Assembly (NCBI GenBank): GCA_051744845.1
Contig: JBNJDJ010000002.1
Location: forward strand, 30,254 to 94,253
DNA length: 64,000 bases
Source of the DNA: JBNJDJ01 sp051744845
GTDB lineage: Bacteria; Bacillota; Clostridia; Peptostreptococcales; Acidaminobacteraceae
Reading direction: 5' to 3'
Shown here: positions 9,319-18,095 of the stretch, in pieces
Layout of the letters: each line of letters opens with the position of its first letter
Numbering within the stretch: the stretch's first letter is position 1
Notes under the pieces: generated by a model
Database searches by the model: none
What the model saw: the letters and a program-made list of their open reading frames with translations, nothing else
What the model was told of the DNA's origin: nothing
Program-made: the position numbers and the translations under genes

Positions 9319-10452
9319 TTAGATGAATTCTGAAATGATTTGATTAGAAACATTAAAAAACTCTTTTTTTATAAATAATCTATTTTCCTTAAGTTTTATA
9401 ACTCCTTGATTTTTCAAAGAATTAATAACATTTTTATATCTATCTAAAAAATCAATTTTATATTTTTTATTCATTTCATTTATATTTATACCTTCTGTTA
9501 ATCTCAATCTTAACATTATTTCTTCAAAAATCTTTTCTTCTTTATTTAAAACTTCAACTTCTTCAATCGGTTTTTTACCTTTATCTATAGATTTAAAATA
9601 ATTATCAAAATCAATAAAATTTCCATACCTATTATTATCTAAAAAACCATGAGCTGCAACACCAAACCCAAAATAATTATGCCGATGCCAATAAGCTAAA
9701 TTATGTTTAGACTTATAATCTTTTTTAGAAAAATTGGAAATTTCATATAAATTATAATTATTTTTTTCTAAAATATTAAGTAAAATTTTATACATTTTGC
9801 GATCTAATGCTTCAGATGGCAAATTGAGTTTATTATCTTTTTTTAATTGATAAAATTTCGTTCCTTTTTCAACTTTTAAACTATAAGCAGAAATATGCTC
9901 CGGATTTAAAGAAATTACCTTTTTTAAAGTATCTTTAAATAAATTTTCACTTTGGCTTGGTAATCCAAACATTAAATCTAAAGATATATTTTCAAATCCT
10001 AAATCTCTAGCTAATTTATATTTTTGTTTAAAAAGTTCAAACGTATGAATTCTACCTAGTTTTTTTAAAATTTTATTATTAGTACTTTGCAAACCAATAC
10101 TTAATCGATTAATACCTATATCTTTATATTTTTTTAATTTCAATTTATTAATAGTTTTAGGATTTATCTCAATTGTAAATTCCTTTAAATTTTTTAAATC
10201 ATTATATTTCTTTATTCTTTTAAATATCCTTGAAATATATTTTGAAGAAAGTACACTAGGAGTACCTCCTCCAATATAAATTGTTTCTATATTACTATTT
10301 TTCAAATTCTTTTTATATAAATCAATTTCTTTTATTAAAAATTTAATATACTTATCTATTAAATCTAGGTTAGTATCAGAAACAAAATCACAATAATAAC
10401 ACTTACTTTTACAAAAAGGAATGTGTATATAAATACTTTTATTCATCATCAT
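9319..10452 (-). CDS. hemW: Radical SAM heme chaperone HemW
   Basis: A 377-residue radical SAM protein with the cluster motif CKSKCYYC (Cys14, 18, 21), GGGTPS near residue 62 and the HemN-like segments IGLQSTNNKILKKLGR and LAYWHRHNYFGFGVAAHG. The order hemW after lepA is common in Bacillota, and the family there is the HemW heme chaperone rather than oxygen-independent coproporphyrinogen oxidase. Its first codons overlap the lepA stop by 14 bases (three consecutive ATG codons), so translation is probably coupled. No heme biosynthesis gene is nearby. Confidence 0.88.
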   Translation of the reverse strand: MMMNKSIYIHIPFCKSKCYYCDFVSDTNLDLIDKYIKFLIKEIDLYKKNLKNSNIETIYIGGGTPSVLSSKYISRIFKRIKKYNDLKNLKEFTIEINPKTINKLKLKKYKDIGINRLSIGLQSTNNKILKKLGRIHTFELFKQKYKLARDLGFENISLDLMFGLPSQSENLFKDTLKKVISLNPEHISAYSLKVEKGTKFYQLKKDNKLNLPSEALDRKMYKILLNILEKNNYNLYEISNFSKKDYKSKHNLAYWHRHNYFGFGVAAHGFLDNNRYGNFIDFDNYFKSIDKGKKPIEEVEVLNKEEKIFEEIMLRLRLTEGININEMNKKYKIDFLDRYKNVINSLKNQGVIKLKENRLFIKKEFFNVSNQIISEFI

Positions 10453-12250
10453 ATTTTAATACTTCTAAAAATGCTTCTTGTGGAATATCTACACTACCAA
10501 CTTGTTGCATTCTTTTCTTTCCTTCTTTTTGCTTTTGAAGTAATTTTTTCTTTCTTGATATATCTCCACCATAACATTTACTTGTTACATCTTTTCTTAA
10601 AGCTTTTATCGTCTCACGAGCTATAACATTTCCTGAAATAGCTGCTTGTAGTGGAATAGCAAACATCTTTCTAGGTATAGTAGTTTTTAATTTTTTGCAA
10701 ATCTGTCTACCTCTATACTCTGCATTTTGTTTATGCAATATCATTGAAAATGCATCTACTTTTTCTTTATTTATTAATATATCTAACTTAACTAAATCAG
10801 ATTTTCTATATTCTAATAATTCATAATCTAGTGAACCATATCCTTTTGTAATAGATTTTAAAGTATCAAAAAAATCATAAATAACCTCATTTAAAGGCAA
10901 TTCATAATGCAAAAGTACTTTAGTTTCATCTAGATACTCCATTGTTAACATAGTTCCGCGTCTATCTTCACAAAGTTTCATTACATTACCAATATATTCT
11001 TTTGAAACCATAATATCTGCTTTAACAATAGGTTCTTCCATATAATCTATTTGTGTTTTGTCAGGTAAATTAGATGGATTTTGTACCTTGATCTTTTTAC
11101 CATCATTTTTTATTACATTATATATAACACTTGGTGAAGTAGATATAATATCTAAATCAAATTCTCTTCTTAATCTTTCTTGTATTATTTCTAAATGTAA
11201 TAAACCTAAAAATCCACATCTAAATCCATAACCTAACGCTACAGATGTTTCTGCTTCATATGATAACGCAGCATCATTTAATTTAAGTTTTTCTAATGCA
11301 TCTCGTATATCATCGACTTTTTGATCTCCTAAAGGGTAAATCCCACAATATACCATAGGTGTTACTTCTTTATATCCTGGTAAAGCTTTTTTAGTAGGAT
11401 TATTTGCTGAAGTGATAGTATCTCCTACACTACAGTCTTTTACTTCTTTAATGCTTGCAGTAATATATCCAACATCACCAGCTTTAAGTTCATTAACTTC
11501 AGTTGCTTTAGGAACATTTATACCTACTTCAACTACTTCATATTCATGTCCATTAGACATCATTTGAATTTTATCACCTTTTTTTACTTTGCCATCTAAA
11601 ACTCTTACATAAGCTATAGCTCCTTTATAAGAATCATAAATAGAATCAAATATTAAAGCCTTCAAAGGTTTATCTTCATCTCCACTAGGAGCCGGAACTT
11701 CTTTTACTACTTTTTCTAAAACATCTTTAATATTAACACCATTTTTTGCTGAAATTCTAGGAGCATCTTGTGCTAAAAGAGCTAAGTCATCTTCTATTTC
11801 TTTAGCAACTTCATCAGGTCTTGCACTATCTAGATCTATTTTATTTAACACAGGTAAAATAGTTAAACCTACTTCTTCAGCTAAATATACATTAGCCATA
11901 GTTTGAGCTTCAACACCTTGAGCGGCATCAACTACTAATAACGCTCCATCACAAGCAGCTAATGATCTAGATACTTCATATGTAAAATCAACATGTCCAG
12001 GTGTATCGATTAAATTTAAAATATACTCATTACCATCATCAGCCTTATATATTAAACGAGTAGTTTGTAACTTTATAGTAATTCCACGTTCTTTTTCTAA
12101 ATCCATTGTATCTAAAACTTGCTCATTCATTTCTCGATTTGTCAATTGTCCAGTCATTTGAATCAATCTATCTGCCAATGTAGATTTGCCATGATCTATA
12201 TGGGCTATAATTGAAAAATTTCTTATTCTTGATTGTCTATCACTTTTCAT
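10439..12250 (-). CDS. lepA: Elongation factor 4 (LepA) GTPase
   Basis: LepA is a ribosome-binding translational GTPase. The 603-residue product shows G1 AHIDHGKST (residues 16-24), G2 REMNEQ/ERGITI, G3 DTPGH, G4 NKID and the LepA-specific C-terminal domain ending near KCYGGDISRKKKLLQKQKEGKKRM. The length matches the family (about 600). A GGGAGG site precedes the ATG. It forms a two-gene unit with hemW. Confidence 0.96.
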   Translation of the reverse strand: MKSDRQSRIRNFSIIAHIDHGKSTLADRLIQMTGQLTNREMNEQVLDTMDLEKERGITIKLQTTRLIYKADDGNEYILNLIDTPGHVDFTYEVSRSLAACDGALLVVDAAQGVEAQTMANVYLAEEVGLTILPVLNKIDLDSARPDEVAKEIEDDLALLAQDAPRISAKNGVNIKDVLEKVVKEVPAPSGDEDKPLKALIFDSIYDSYKGAIAYVRVLDGKVKKGDKIQMMSNGHEYEVVEVGINVPKATEVNELKAGDVGYITASIKEVKDCSVGDTITSANNPTKKALPGYKEVTPMVYCGIYPLGDQKVDDIRDALEKLKLNDAALSYEAETSVALGYGFRCGFLGLLHLEIIQERLRREFDLDIISTSPSVIYNVIKNDGKKIKVQNPSNLPDKTQIDYMEEPIVKADIMVSKEYIGNVMKLCEDRRGTMLTMEYLDETKVLLHYELPLNEVIYDFFDTLKSITKGYGSLDYELLEYRKSDLVKLDILINKEKVDAFSMILHKQNAEYRGRQICKKLKTTIPRKMFAIPLQAAISGNVIARETIKALRKDVTSKCYGGDISRKKKLLQKQKEGKKRMQQVGSVDIPQEAFLEVLKYDDE

Positions 12251-12326
12251 TCTTTATTTCCTCCCTATTTCCATACGAAGTAATTATATCATAGACTTTT
12301 CAATTGACAAAACTTTATTTAAAATA

Positions 12327-12353
12327 TAAAAGCAAGCTGCAATAGCAACTCGC
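12327..12353 (-). terminator. Terminator after the universal stress protein gene
   Basis: On the minus strand, GCGAGTTGC pairs with GCAGCTTGC (with two G-T pairs) around a 4-base loop (12332-12353), followed by TTTT. It lies directly after the gene's stop codon. Confidence 0.65.
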
Positions 12354-12369
12354 CTTTATAATAAGTCTA

Positions 12370-12855
12370 TTATTCTTCTTCTCGAGTAATAAATACAGGT
12401 ATTTTAGAATTATGAACTACTTTATTAGTTATACTTCCTAGAGTGAATCTTCTTGGTATTGACATTCCATGTGTACACATTACAATTACATCAAAATCAT
12501 TGTTTTCAGCAAATTCAATAATTTTATGAGCTGGTCTTCCTTGTAAAATTTCTGTAGCTATTTCAACATCAGTATCTTCGAAATATTTCTTTGCATTATC
12601 CATTATTTTATTTCCTATTGCATTTAAGAAATTTTCTGGATAATCTGATTCCTTCTCATATTTCTTAATCATTTCATCTACATCTACATCTTCTAAATCA
12701 TAACCACTCTGATAATAAAATGGTTGGTCAAAAGTGTGTTTAACATGTATTAATGTAATTTCTGCTTCAAATTTAGTTGCAATTTCTTTTGCATAGTCAT
12801 AAGCTTTAAGACTTGCTTTAGAACCATCAACTGGCACTAGTATCTTTTTAAACAT
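12370..12855 (-). CDS. Universal stress protein, UspA family
   Basis: A 161-residue single-domain protein starting MFKKILVPVDGSKAS and ending with the ATP-binding signature CTHGMSIPRRFTLGSITNKV and KIPVFITR. An Asp/Glu-rich loop near residues 50-70 is typical of family variation. It stands alone with its own ribosome site (GGAGGT) and terminator. The specific stress is not predictable from sequence. Confidence 0.9.
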   Translation of the reverse strand: MFKKILVPVDGSKASLKAYDYAKEIATKFEAEITLIHVKHTFDQPFYYQSGYDLEDVDVDEMIKKYEKESDYPENFLNAIGNKIMDNAKKYFEDTDVEIATEILQGRPAHKIIEFAENNDFDVIVMCTHGMSIPRRFTLGSITNKVVHNSKIPVFITREEE

Positions 12856-12985
12856 AGAATTACCTCCTCCTTTTTTAATCTCAATTTATTAAAGATACTA
12901 ATACATCTTTAATATATTTATACCTAAGTTTTAGTAATTTAAACATTTAAAATTAAATCACTCTTAATCTATTTTAAATTAACAA

Positions 12986-13013
12986 TTGATTTATCATAAA
13001 AATATGATATAAT
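12986..13013 (+). promoter_or_regulatory. Putative rpsT promoter
   Basis: TTGATT (12986-12991) and TATAAT (13008-13013) are 16 bases apart. The transcript would have about 90 bases of untranslated leader before rpsT, which could host S20 autoregulation; no structure was assigned. Confidence 0.6.
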
Positions 13014-13110
13014 TTAATACTGTAGTAATGAACAAAATATTTAATTTGAACTTGAATTAATTTTATATTCGTGTTAAAGTTTATTTGTTAATAACTAGGG
13101 GGTGAAAATT

Positions 13111-13377
13111 ATGCCAATTATTGAATCAGCAAAGAAAAGAGTTAGAGTAACTAAAAACAAAAAAGAAGTTAATGATAAAAGAAGAAAAGAAATTTCTTTA
13201 TTAAGAAAAGACTTCGATAATGCTCTTGAAGCTGAAAATAATGAAAAAGCAACTGAAATTTTTAATGAATTACAAAAGAAATATCATCAAGCGGCTGAGA
13301 AAAACTTATTTCATAAAAAGAATGTTGCCAAAAAAATCTCTAAATTACATAAGAGATTAAACTCAGTAAAAAATTAA
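13111..13377 (+). CDS. rpsT: 30S ribosomal protein S20
   Basis: An 88-residue Lys/Arg-rich helical protein starting MPIIESAKKRVRVTKNKKEV, matching the small-subunit primary binder S20. The ATG at 13111 is chosen because GGGGGTG lies 6 bases upstream; the GTG at 13102 is part of that ribosome site. The gene stands alone with a promoter and terminator, as is usual for rpsT. Confidence 0.95.
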   Translation: MPIIESAKKRVRVTKNKKEVNDKRRKEISLLRKDFDNALEAENNEKATEIFNELQKKYHQAAEKNLFHKKNVAKKISKLHKRLNSVKN

Positions 13378-13407
13378 CCGTCACACCCTAAATTTTACTG
13401 TTTAATG

Positions 13408-13430
13408 CGCACTTAAATGTGCGTTTTTTT
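13408..13430 (+). terminator. rpsT terminator
   Basis: A 5-bp G/C stem (CGCAC/GTGCG) with a 6-base loop is followed by seven T. Confidence 0.85.
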
Positions 13431-13492
13431 ATTATTAATTTTAAATTTATGTTATAATTAAATAAAAAGACAATACTTTAAGGAGGTATTTT

Positions 13493-14197
13493 ATGAGTCT
13501 ACATTTAGAAGCTAAAAAAGGAGAAATTGCAGATAAAATTTTATTGCCTGGTGATCCTTTAAGAGCTAAGTATATTGCTAATAATTTTTTAAAAAATGTA
13601 AAAAAATATAATAACGTAAGAGGAATGTACGGTTATACCGGTACATATAAAGGACAAAAAATTTCTGTTCAAGGAACAGGTATGGGAGTACCATCTATAA
13701 GTATATATATCACAGAACTTATTAAAGAATATGATGTTAAAAAACTTATAAGAATCGGAACATCTGGTTCAATGCAAGAAGATGTTGAAATTAGAGATTT
13801 AGTCGTACCTATGAGTGCATCATCTAACTCAAATATGTCAAATAAAATCTTTGGGTTTGATTCATATGCTCCAACACCATCTTTTGATTTATTTAAATCA
13901 GCTCTAAAGGTAAGTGAAAATTTAGATCTTGAATTTAAAAGTGGTTCTATTTTAACTAGTGATAATTTTTATTCATATAATAAAGATTTTCCAAATCCAT
14001 GGAAGGAATTTAATGTACTTGCTGTAGAAATGGAGACTTCTGCATTATTTACAATAGCAAATCAATATAATGTAGATGCATTATCTATTTTAACAATAAG
14101 TGATTCTATATTAACTGGGGAAACTATTACACACGAAGAAAAAGAAAAATCACTTAATAATATGATTAATTTAGCATTAGAAACTATTATAGATTAA
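13493..14197 (+). CDS. deoD: Purine-nucleoside phosphorylase, DeoD type
   Basis: A 234-residue trimeric-type nucleoside phosphorylase. Signatures are LLPGDPLRAKYIA near residue 18, GTGMGVPSISIY near 63, the phosphate-site region RIGTSGSMQ, and VEMETSALF near 180 for ribose binding. It cleaves purine (deoxy)nucleosides to base and (deoxy)ribose-1-phosphate. It leads a run with the serine dehydratase genes, 10 bases before sdaAB. Adenosine deaminase at 21342 could feed the same salvage route. Confidence 0.94.
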   Translation: MSLHLEAKKGEIADKILLPGDPLRAKYIANNFLKNVKKYNNVRGMYGYTGTYKGQKISVQGTGMGVPSISIYITELIKEYDVKKLIRIGTSGSMQEDVEIRDLVVPMSASSNSNMSNKIFGFDSYAPTPSFDLFKSALKVSENLDLEFKSGSILTSDNFYSYNKDFPNPWKEFNVLAVEMETSALFTIANQYNVDALSILTISDSILTGETITHEEKEKSLNNMINLALETIID

Positions 14198-14207
14198 GGA
14201 GAAATTT

Positions 14208-14870
14208 ATGAAAAATATTTCTGCATTTGATTCTTTAGGTCCTATAATGGTCGGCCCTTCAAGTTCTCATACTGCCGGTGCAGTAAAGATCGGATTAATT
14301 GGTAATAAATTAGCAAATAATAAAATAACTTCTACTAAGTTTTATCTTCATGGTTCTTTTGCTAAAACTTATAAAGGACACGGTACAGATAAAGCTTTAC
14401 TAGGTGGAATATTAGGATTTAATGAAAAAAATAGTAAATTAAAAAAAGCTTTTGAAATAGCAGACAAAAACAATTTAAAATATGAATTTATTCCTAAGGA
14501 TTTAGGAGATGTACATCCTAATTCAGTCTTAATGGATATTGAAACTGAAAAAGGCGAAAATATTGAAATACAAGGTTCATCAATAGGTGGTGGAGCAATT
14601 ATTATCACAAGTCTAAATGGACTTGAGACTGAATTTAGCGGAGAAAATCCTACTATCTTAACTTATCATAAAGATCAACCAGGAGTAGTAGCAAAATTAA
14701 CAACTATATTAGCTAAATACAACTTAAATATTTCATATATGAAAGTCTTAAGAAAAGAAGGTACTGACATGGCTAATATGGTAATTGAAGTAGATAACCC
14801 TTTTGAAGAATCTTTAAAAAATGAAATTGCAACAAAAATAGACGCAATCGAAAATCTTTATATGATATAG
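14208..14870 (+). CDS. sdaAB: L-serine dehydratase, beta subunit
   Basis: A 220-residue subunit with SAFDSLGPIMVGPSSSHTAGA at the N-terminus, which contributes to the active site, and a C-terminal ACT domain (LTYHKDQPGVVAKLTTILAK near residues 148-167). With the alpha subunit, encoded 9 bases downstream, it forms the oxygen-sensitive iron-sulfur enzyme converting L-serine to pyruvate and ammonia. The two-subunit form is typical of Gram-positive anaerobes. Confidence 0.94.
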   Translation: MKNISAFDSLGPIMVGPSSSHTAGAVKIGLIGNKLANNKITSTKFYLHGSFAKTYKGHGTDKALLGGILGFNEKNSKLKKAFEIADKNNLKYEFIPKDLGDVHPNSVLMDIETEKGENIEIQGSSIGGGAIIITSLNGLETEFSGENPTILTYHKDQPGVVAKLTTILAKYNLNISYMKVLRKEGTDMANMVIEVDNPFEESLKNEIATKIDAIENLYMI

Positions 14871-14879
14871 GGAGGATAT

Positions 14880-15749
14880 ATGCATTTTAAAAATGGAAAA
14901 GAACTTTTAAAAATCTGTAATGATAATAATATGAAAATTTTTGAAGTTATGATTAAAAGAGAATGCAAAAAATTTAATATTTCTAAAAAAGAAGCGATAA
15001 ATAAAATGATAGAGAGATTTGAAACAATGGAAAAAGCCATTGAAAAAGGAATAAAAGAATCTAATAAATCCTTTACAGGTTTAATTGGAGGCGAAGCAAA
15101 AGCTTTAGATGAATACTCTAAAACAAAGTCAATATCTGGACCTCATATGATAAATAGTATTAAAAATGCATTAGCTACTATGGAGCAAAATTCTAAAATG
15201 GGTAAAATCGTAGCAGCTCCTACAGCTGGTTCTTGTGGTATATTACCTGGAGTATTGATTACAACAGCTAAAGAATTTGATATCCCTAAAAAGAAAGTTA
15301 TTAACGCTTTATTTACTGCTTCAGCAATTGGTTATATAGTTTCAAGAAACGCTACTGTTAGCGGAGCAGAAGGCGGATGCCAAGCTGAAACAGGTACTGC
15401 ATCAGCGATGGCTGCAGCTGGATTAGTTGAAATGTTTGACGGAACTGCTCAACAAGCTTTATCTGCTGCATCGTTTACATTAAAAAATATTTTAGGTTTA
15501 GTTTGTGATCCTGTTGCTGGTTTAGTAGAGCTTCCTTGTGCTAAAAGAAATGCTTTAGGAGTCTCTAATGCAATGATTTGTTCTGATATGGCACTTGCTG
15601 GTATAAAAACTAGAATACCTTTTGATCAAGTTGTAGAATCTTTATATAGAGTTGGTAAAAAGATGAATCCTGATTTAAAAGAAACTGCAAATGGCGGTAT
15701 AGCTATAACCGAAGCTGCTAAAAGATACGAAAAACATATATTTAAATAA
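14880..15749 (+). CDS. sdaAA: L-serine dehydratase, alpha subunit
   Basis: The 289-residue catalytic subunit carries AAPTAGSCGILPG near residue 111 and further conserved cysteines in GGCQAETG, LVCDPVAG and ELPCAKRNA, which ligate the [4Fe-4S] cluster in this family. A GGAGG site precedes the ATG. Pyruvate from serine would feed ferredoxin-linked fermentation, consistent with the hydrogenase operon further along. Confidence 0.94.
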   Translation: MHFKNGKELLKICNDNNMKIFEVMIKRECKKFNISKKEAINKMIERFETMEKAIEKGIKESNKSFTGLIGGEAKALDEYSKTKSISGPHMINSIKNALATMEQNSKMGKIVAAPTAGSCGILPGVLITTAKEFDIPKKKVINALFTASAIGYIVSRNATVSGAEGGCQAETGTASAMAAAGLVEMFDGTAQQALSAASFTLKNILGLVCDPVAGLVELPCAKRNALGVSNAMICSDMALAGIKTRIPFDQVVESLYRVGKKMNPDLKETANGGIAITEAAKRYEKHIFK

Positions 15750-15781
15750 TTTGAGGTGAAATTATTAAAAAAATAAAAAAT

Positions 15782-16579
15782 ATGTCGTTATCAGAATATC
15801 TAATTGGAATAAATATATTCATCTATATAATAATGAATTTTTATCACTTATTAATTGAAAACAACTTTACAAAAGTACTTATTACTTTTGGAGCAAAAAT
15901 AAATTATTTAATTGCAGAGGGACAATATTTTAGGTTCTTAACTCCTATATTTATCCATATTAATTTATATCATATTGCTTTTAACTGTCTTGCATTATAT
16001 ATAATTGGTAGGGATTTAGAAAATATATTTGGCAAAAAGAAGTTTTTAATAATCTATTTTTTCTCTGGTATAATTTCAACTGTTGGCAGTTTTATGTTTA
16101 ATAACTCTATTTCAGCTGGTGCATCCGGAGCTATTTTTGGACTATTAGGTTGCCATTTATTTTTATATCTAAATTATAAAGAAATTTATAAAAAACTTTA
16201 TGGTAATTCGTTTTTAGTTTTAATTGCTATAAATATAGCCTTTGGGTTTATTAATAGTAGAATTGATAATGTTGGACATATTGGCGGTTTACTAGCCGGT
16301 TTATTAATTGCTTCAATTGTAGACATAAAAAAGTATAAGTTATTAATAAAAAGACAATTACTTTTAGGTTTTACAGTGCTTTTATTATTTTTTATAAGTT
16401 TTTGGTCAATTAATAACTACAAAAATTCAACAGATTATTATATTTATAAAGCAGTTACATTAACTCGAACTAACCAATTAACTGATGCTAAAAACACTGT
16501 AAAAAAAGGAATAGAAAAATTCCCTAATAATAAGTCTATCAAAGATTTATCCAATGAATTAGATAAAATTAATAATTAA
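15782..16579 (+). CDS. Rhomboid-family intramembrane serine protease
   Basis: A 265-residue membrane protein with the rhomboid catalytic Ser in GASGAIFGLLG (near residue 120), the catalytic His in NVGHIGGLLAGL (near 167) and the HINLYHIAFN segment in an early helix. The C-terminal 50 residues are soluble and look like one or two TPR-type helices. The assigned ATG has no ribosome site at normal distance; a GAGGTG at 15753-15758 would instead fit an ATT codon at 15761 or 15764 in the same frame, giving a 6-7 residue extension (KKIKN before MSLSEY). The substrate is unknown. Confidence 0.86.
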   Translation: MSLSEYLIGINIFIYIIMNFYHLLIENNFTKVLITFGAKINYLIAEGQYFRFLTPIFIHINLYHIAFNCLALYIIGRDLENIFGKKKFLIIYFFSGIISTVGSFMFNNSISAGASGAIFGLLGCHLFLYLNYKEIYKKLYGNSFLVLIAINIAFGFINSRIDNVGHIGGLLAGLLIASIVDIKKYKLLIKRQLLLGFTVLLLFFISFWSINNYKNSTDYYIYKAVTLTRTNQLTDAKNTVKKGIEKFPNNKSIKDLSNELDKINN

Positions 16580-16583
16580 ATAT

Positions 16584-16615
16584 AAAAAATGCTATTTTTT
16601 AAAATAGCATTTTTT
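16584..16615. terminator. Shared terminator between rhomboid gene and fabI
   Basis: A near-perfect palindrome with AATGCTATTTT/AAAATAGCATT arms and T-runs on both strands lies between the two convergent genes. Confidence 0.85.
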
Positions 16616-16621
16616 AATATT

Positions 16622-17392
16622 CTAATATCCTAATACTGAATATCCACAATCTACATGTATATTTTCTCCTGTAACACCACTAGATAAATCACTTAATAAA
16701 TAAAGTCCAGTATTTCCTAAGTCTTCATGATTAATCAAACGTCCCATAGGAGCTTTCTTTTTGAATGCATTTAACAATTTATTAAAATCTCCAACACCTT
16801 TACCTGATAATGTCTTTACAGGACCAGCAGAAATAGCATTAACTCTAACATTTTCTTCTCCTAAGTCATGAGCTAAATACTTGACGCTAGCCTCTAGTGA
16901 AGCTTTAGCAACCCCCATAACATTATAATTTTTTATAACTCTTTCGCCACCAATATATGTAAGACAGACTATTTTACCTCCGTCTTCCATTAACTCTTTA
17001 GCATATTTAGTTGCTTTTACAAAAGAATATGCACTAATATTTTGAGATAATATAAAACCTTCTCTTGATGTATCGTAATATTTTCCTGCCAATTCTTCCT
17101 TTTTAGCTAAAGCGACAGAATGCAACAATCCATCAATTTTAGGATGCTTATCTTTTATTATTTCAAAAGCTCGATCATAATCTTCGTCTTTTGAAACATC
17201 TAATTTTACTAAGTCATACTTATCATAATTTTGTTTTTTCATTAATTTTTCTATTGCTTTCTTATTTCTATCCATATGGTAAGTAAATATAATATATGCA
17301 TCATTTTCAATTAATTTTTTTGAAATGGCCCAGGCAATACTCCATTTATTTGCAACTCCCATTACTATCATTTTATTGTTCTCTACTAACAT
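16622..17392 (-). CDS. fabI: Enoyl-[acyl-carrier-protein] reductase FabI
   Basis: A 256-residue short-chain-dehydrogenase-fold enzyme of the FabI type. It has the NAD(H) start MIVMGVANKWSIAWAISK, the catalytic Tyr-x6-Lys in NYNVMGVAK (near residues 157-164) and the C-terminal VTGENIHVDCGYSVLGY. It reduces enoyl-ACP in fatty acid elongation. It stands alone, away from other fab genes, with a promoter and a FapR-like palindrome just upstream. Confidence 0.93.
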   Translation of the reverse strand: MLVENNKMIVMGVANKWSIAWAISKKLIENDAYIIFTYHMDRNKKAIEKLMKKQNYDKYDLVKLDVSKDEDYDRAFEIIKDKHPKIDGLLHSVALAKKEELAGKYYDTSREGFILSQNISAYSFVKATKYAKELMEDGGKIVCLTYIGGERVIKNYNVMGVAKASLEASVKYLAHDLGEENVRVNAISAGPVKTLSGKGVGDFNKLLNAFKKKAPMGRLINHEDLGNTGLYLLSDLSSGVTGENIHVDCGYSVLGY

Positions 17393-17419
17393 AATTTCCT
17401 CCTATTTTAACGTAAGCTA

Positions 17420-17436
17420 TTAATACCTGGTATAAA
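17420..17436 (-). promoter_or_regulatory. FapR-like operator at the fabI promoter
   Basis: TTAATACCTGGTATAAA is a near-perfect inverted repeat close to the FapR site known from Bacillus (TTAGTACCTGnTACTAA as I recall it). It directly abuts the -10 box, covering the likely transcription start, where FapR represses. Confidence 0.5.
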
Positions 17437-17464
17437 TTATACAATATATAAATGGATTTTTCAA
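17436..17464 (-). promoter_or_regulatory. Putative fabI promoter
   Basis: On the minus strand TTGAAA (17459-17464) and TATAAT (17436-17441) are 17 bases apart. Confidence 0.65.
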
Positions 17465-17492
17465 GTTTATACAAATTTAATAATTAACAAAT

Positions 17493-17960
17493 TTATAGCA
17501 TTAAATTAGGTAGGTTTGCATTAAACTGTTTATTTAAAACAAGTCTTAAGTGTTTCCTTTCTTCTTCTATAATATTTTCTACTAAATCTTTATCAATATC
17601 ATCAAATATTCTTAATATTTCTGAATATAAAATTATCCCATCTTTTTCGACTTTTTCAGCTAGTACTAGAGCATCTTCTTTTACAAAATTTTCTTTAGCA
17701 TTAAATCCTTTAAATGAATCTTTTTTCATTAATTGATTTAAAACATTATAATCTTCTTCTGATATTTTAAAAACACCTTTTAAATTTTCAGCCATATTTT
17801 CATACATTTCTTTATGCTTAAGTTCATCTTTTGATAAATTCTCAAAAACTCTTTGAGATTTACCTTTAGTATTTTCACTCATCTTTTGATATAAATCAGC
17901 TACTTTTTGTTCAGTTTCTGAAACAAATTTAATTAATTCATCTGCTTTAAATTCTTTCAT
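17493..17960 (-). CDS. Ferritin-like/rubrerythrin-type di-iron protein
   Basis: A 155-residue helical protein with Glu and His residues arranged as in ferritin-like four-helix bundles: ETEQKVADLYQ, SKDELKHKEMYENM, EKDGIILYSEILR and EEERKHLRLV. It lacks a C-terminal rubredoxin CxxC domain. Such proteins usually handle peroxide or iron in anaerobes. The ATG at 17960 follows AAAGGAGGAAAA; an in-frame ATG 36 bases further upstream has no ribosome site. Exact activity cannot be told from sequence. Confidence 0.75.
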   Translation of the reverse strand: MKEFKADELIKFVSETEQKVADLYQKMSENTKGKSQRVFENLSKDELKHKEMYENMAENLKGVFKISEEDYNVLNQLMKKDSFKGFNAKENFVKEDALVLAEKVEKDGIILYSEILRIFDDIDKDLVENIIEEERKHLRLVLNKQFNANLPNLML

Positions 17961-18095
17961 TTTTCCTCCTTTAAATTTTGTTATATTTATCATCACTTTA
18001 TTTAATTTACCCTACTTATTATAAAAATAAACAATAATTAATATTTTATAGATATTTATCAAAATTTTGGGTAAAATAAAATAGGAGGTAATTTT

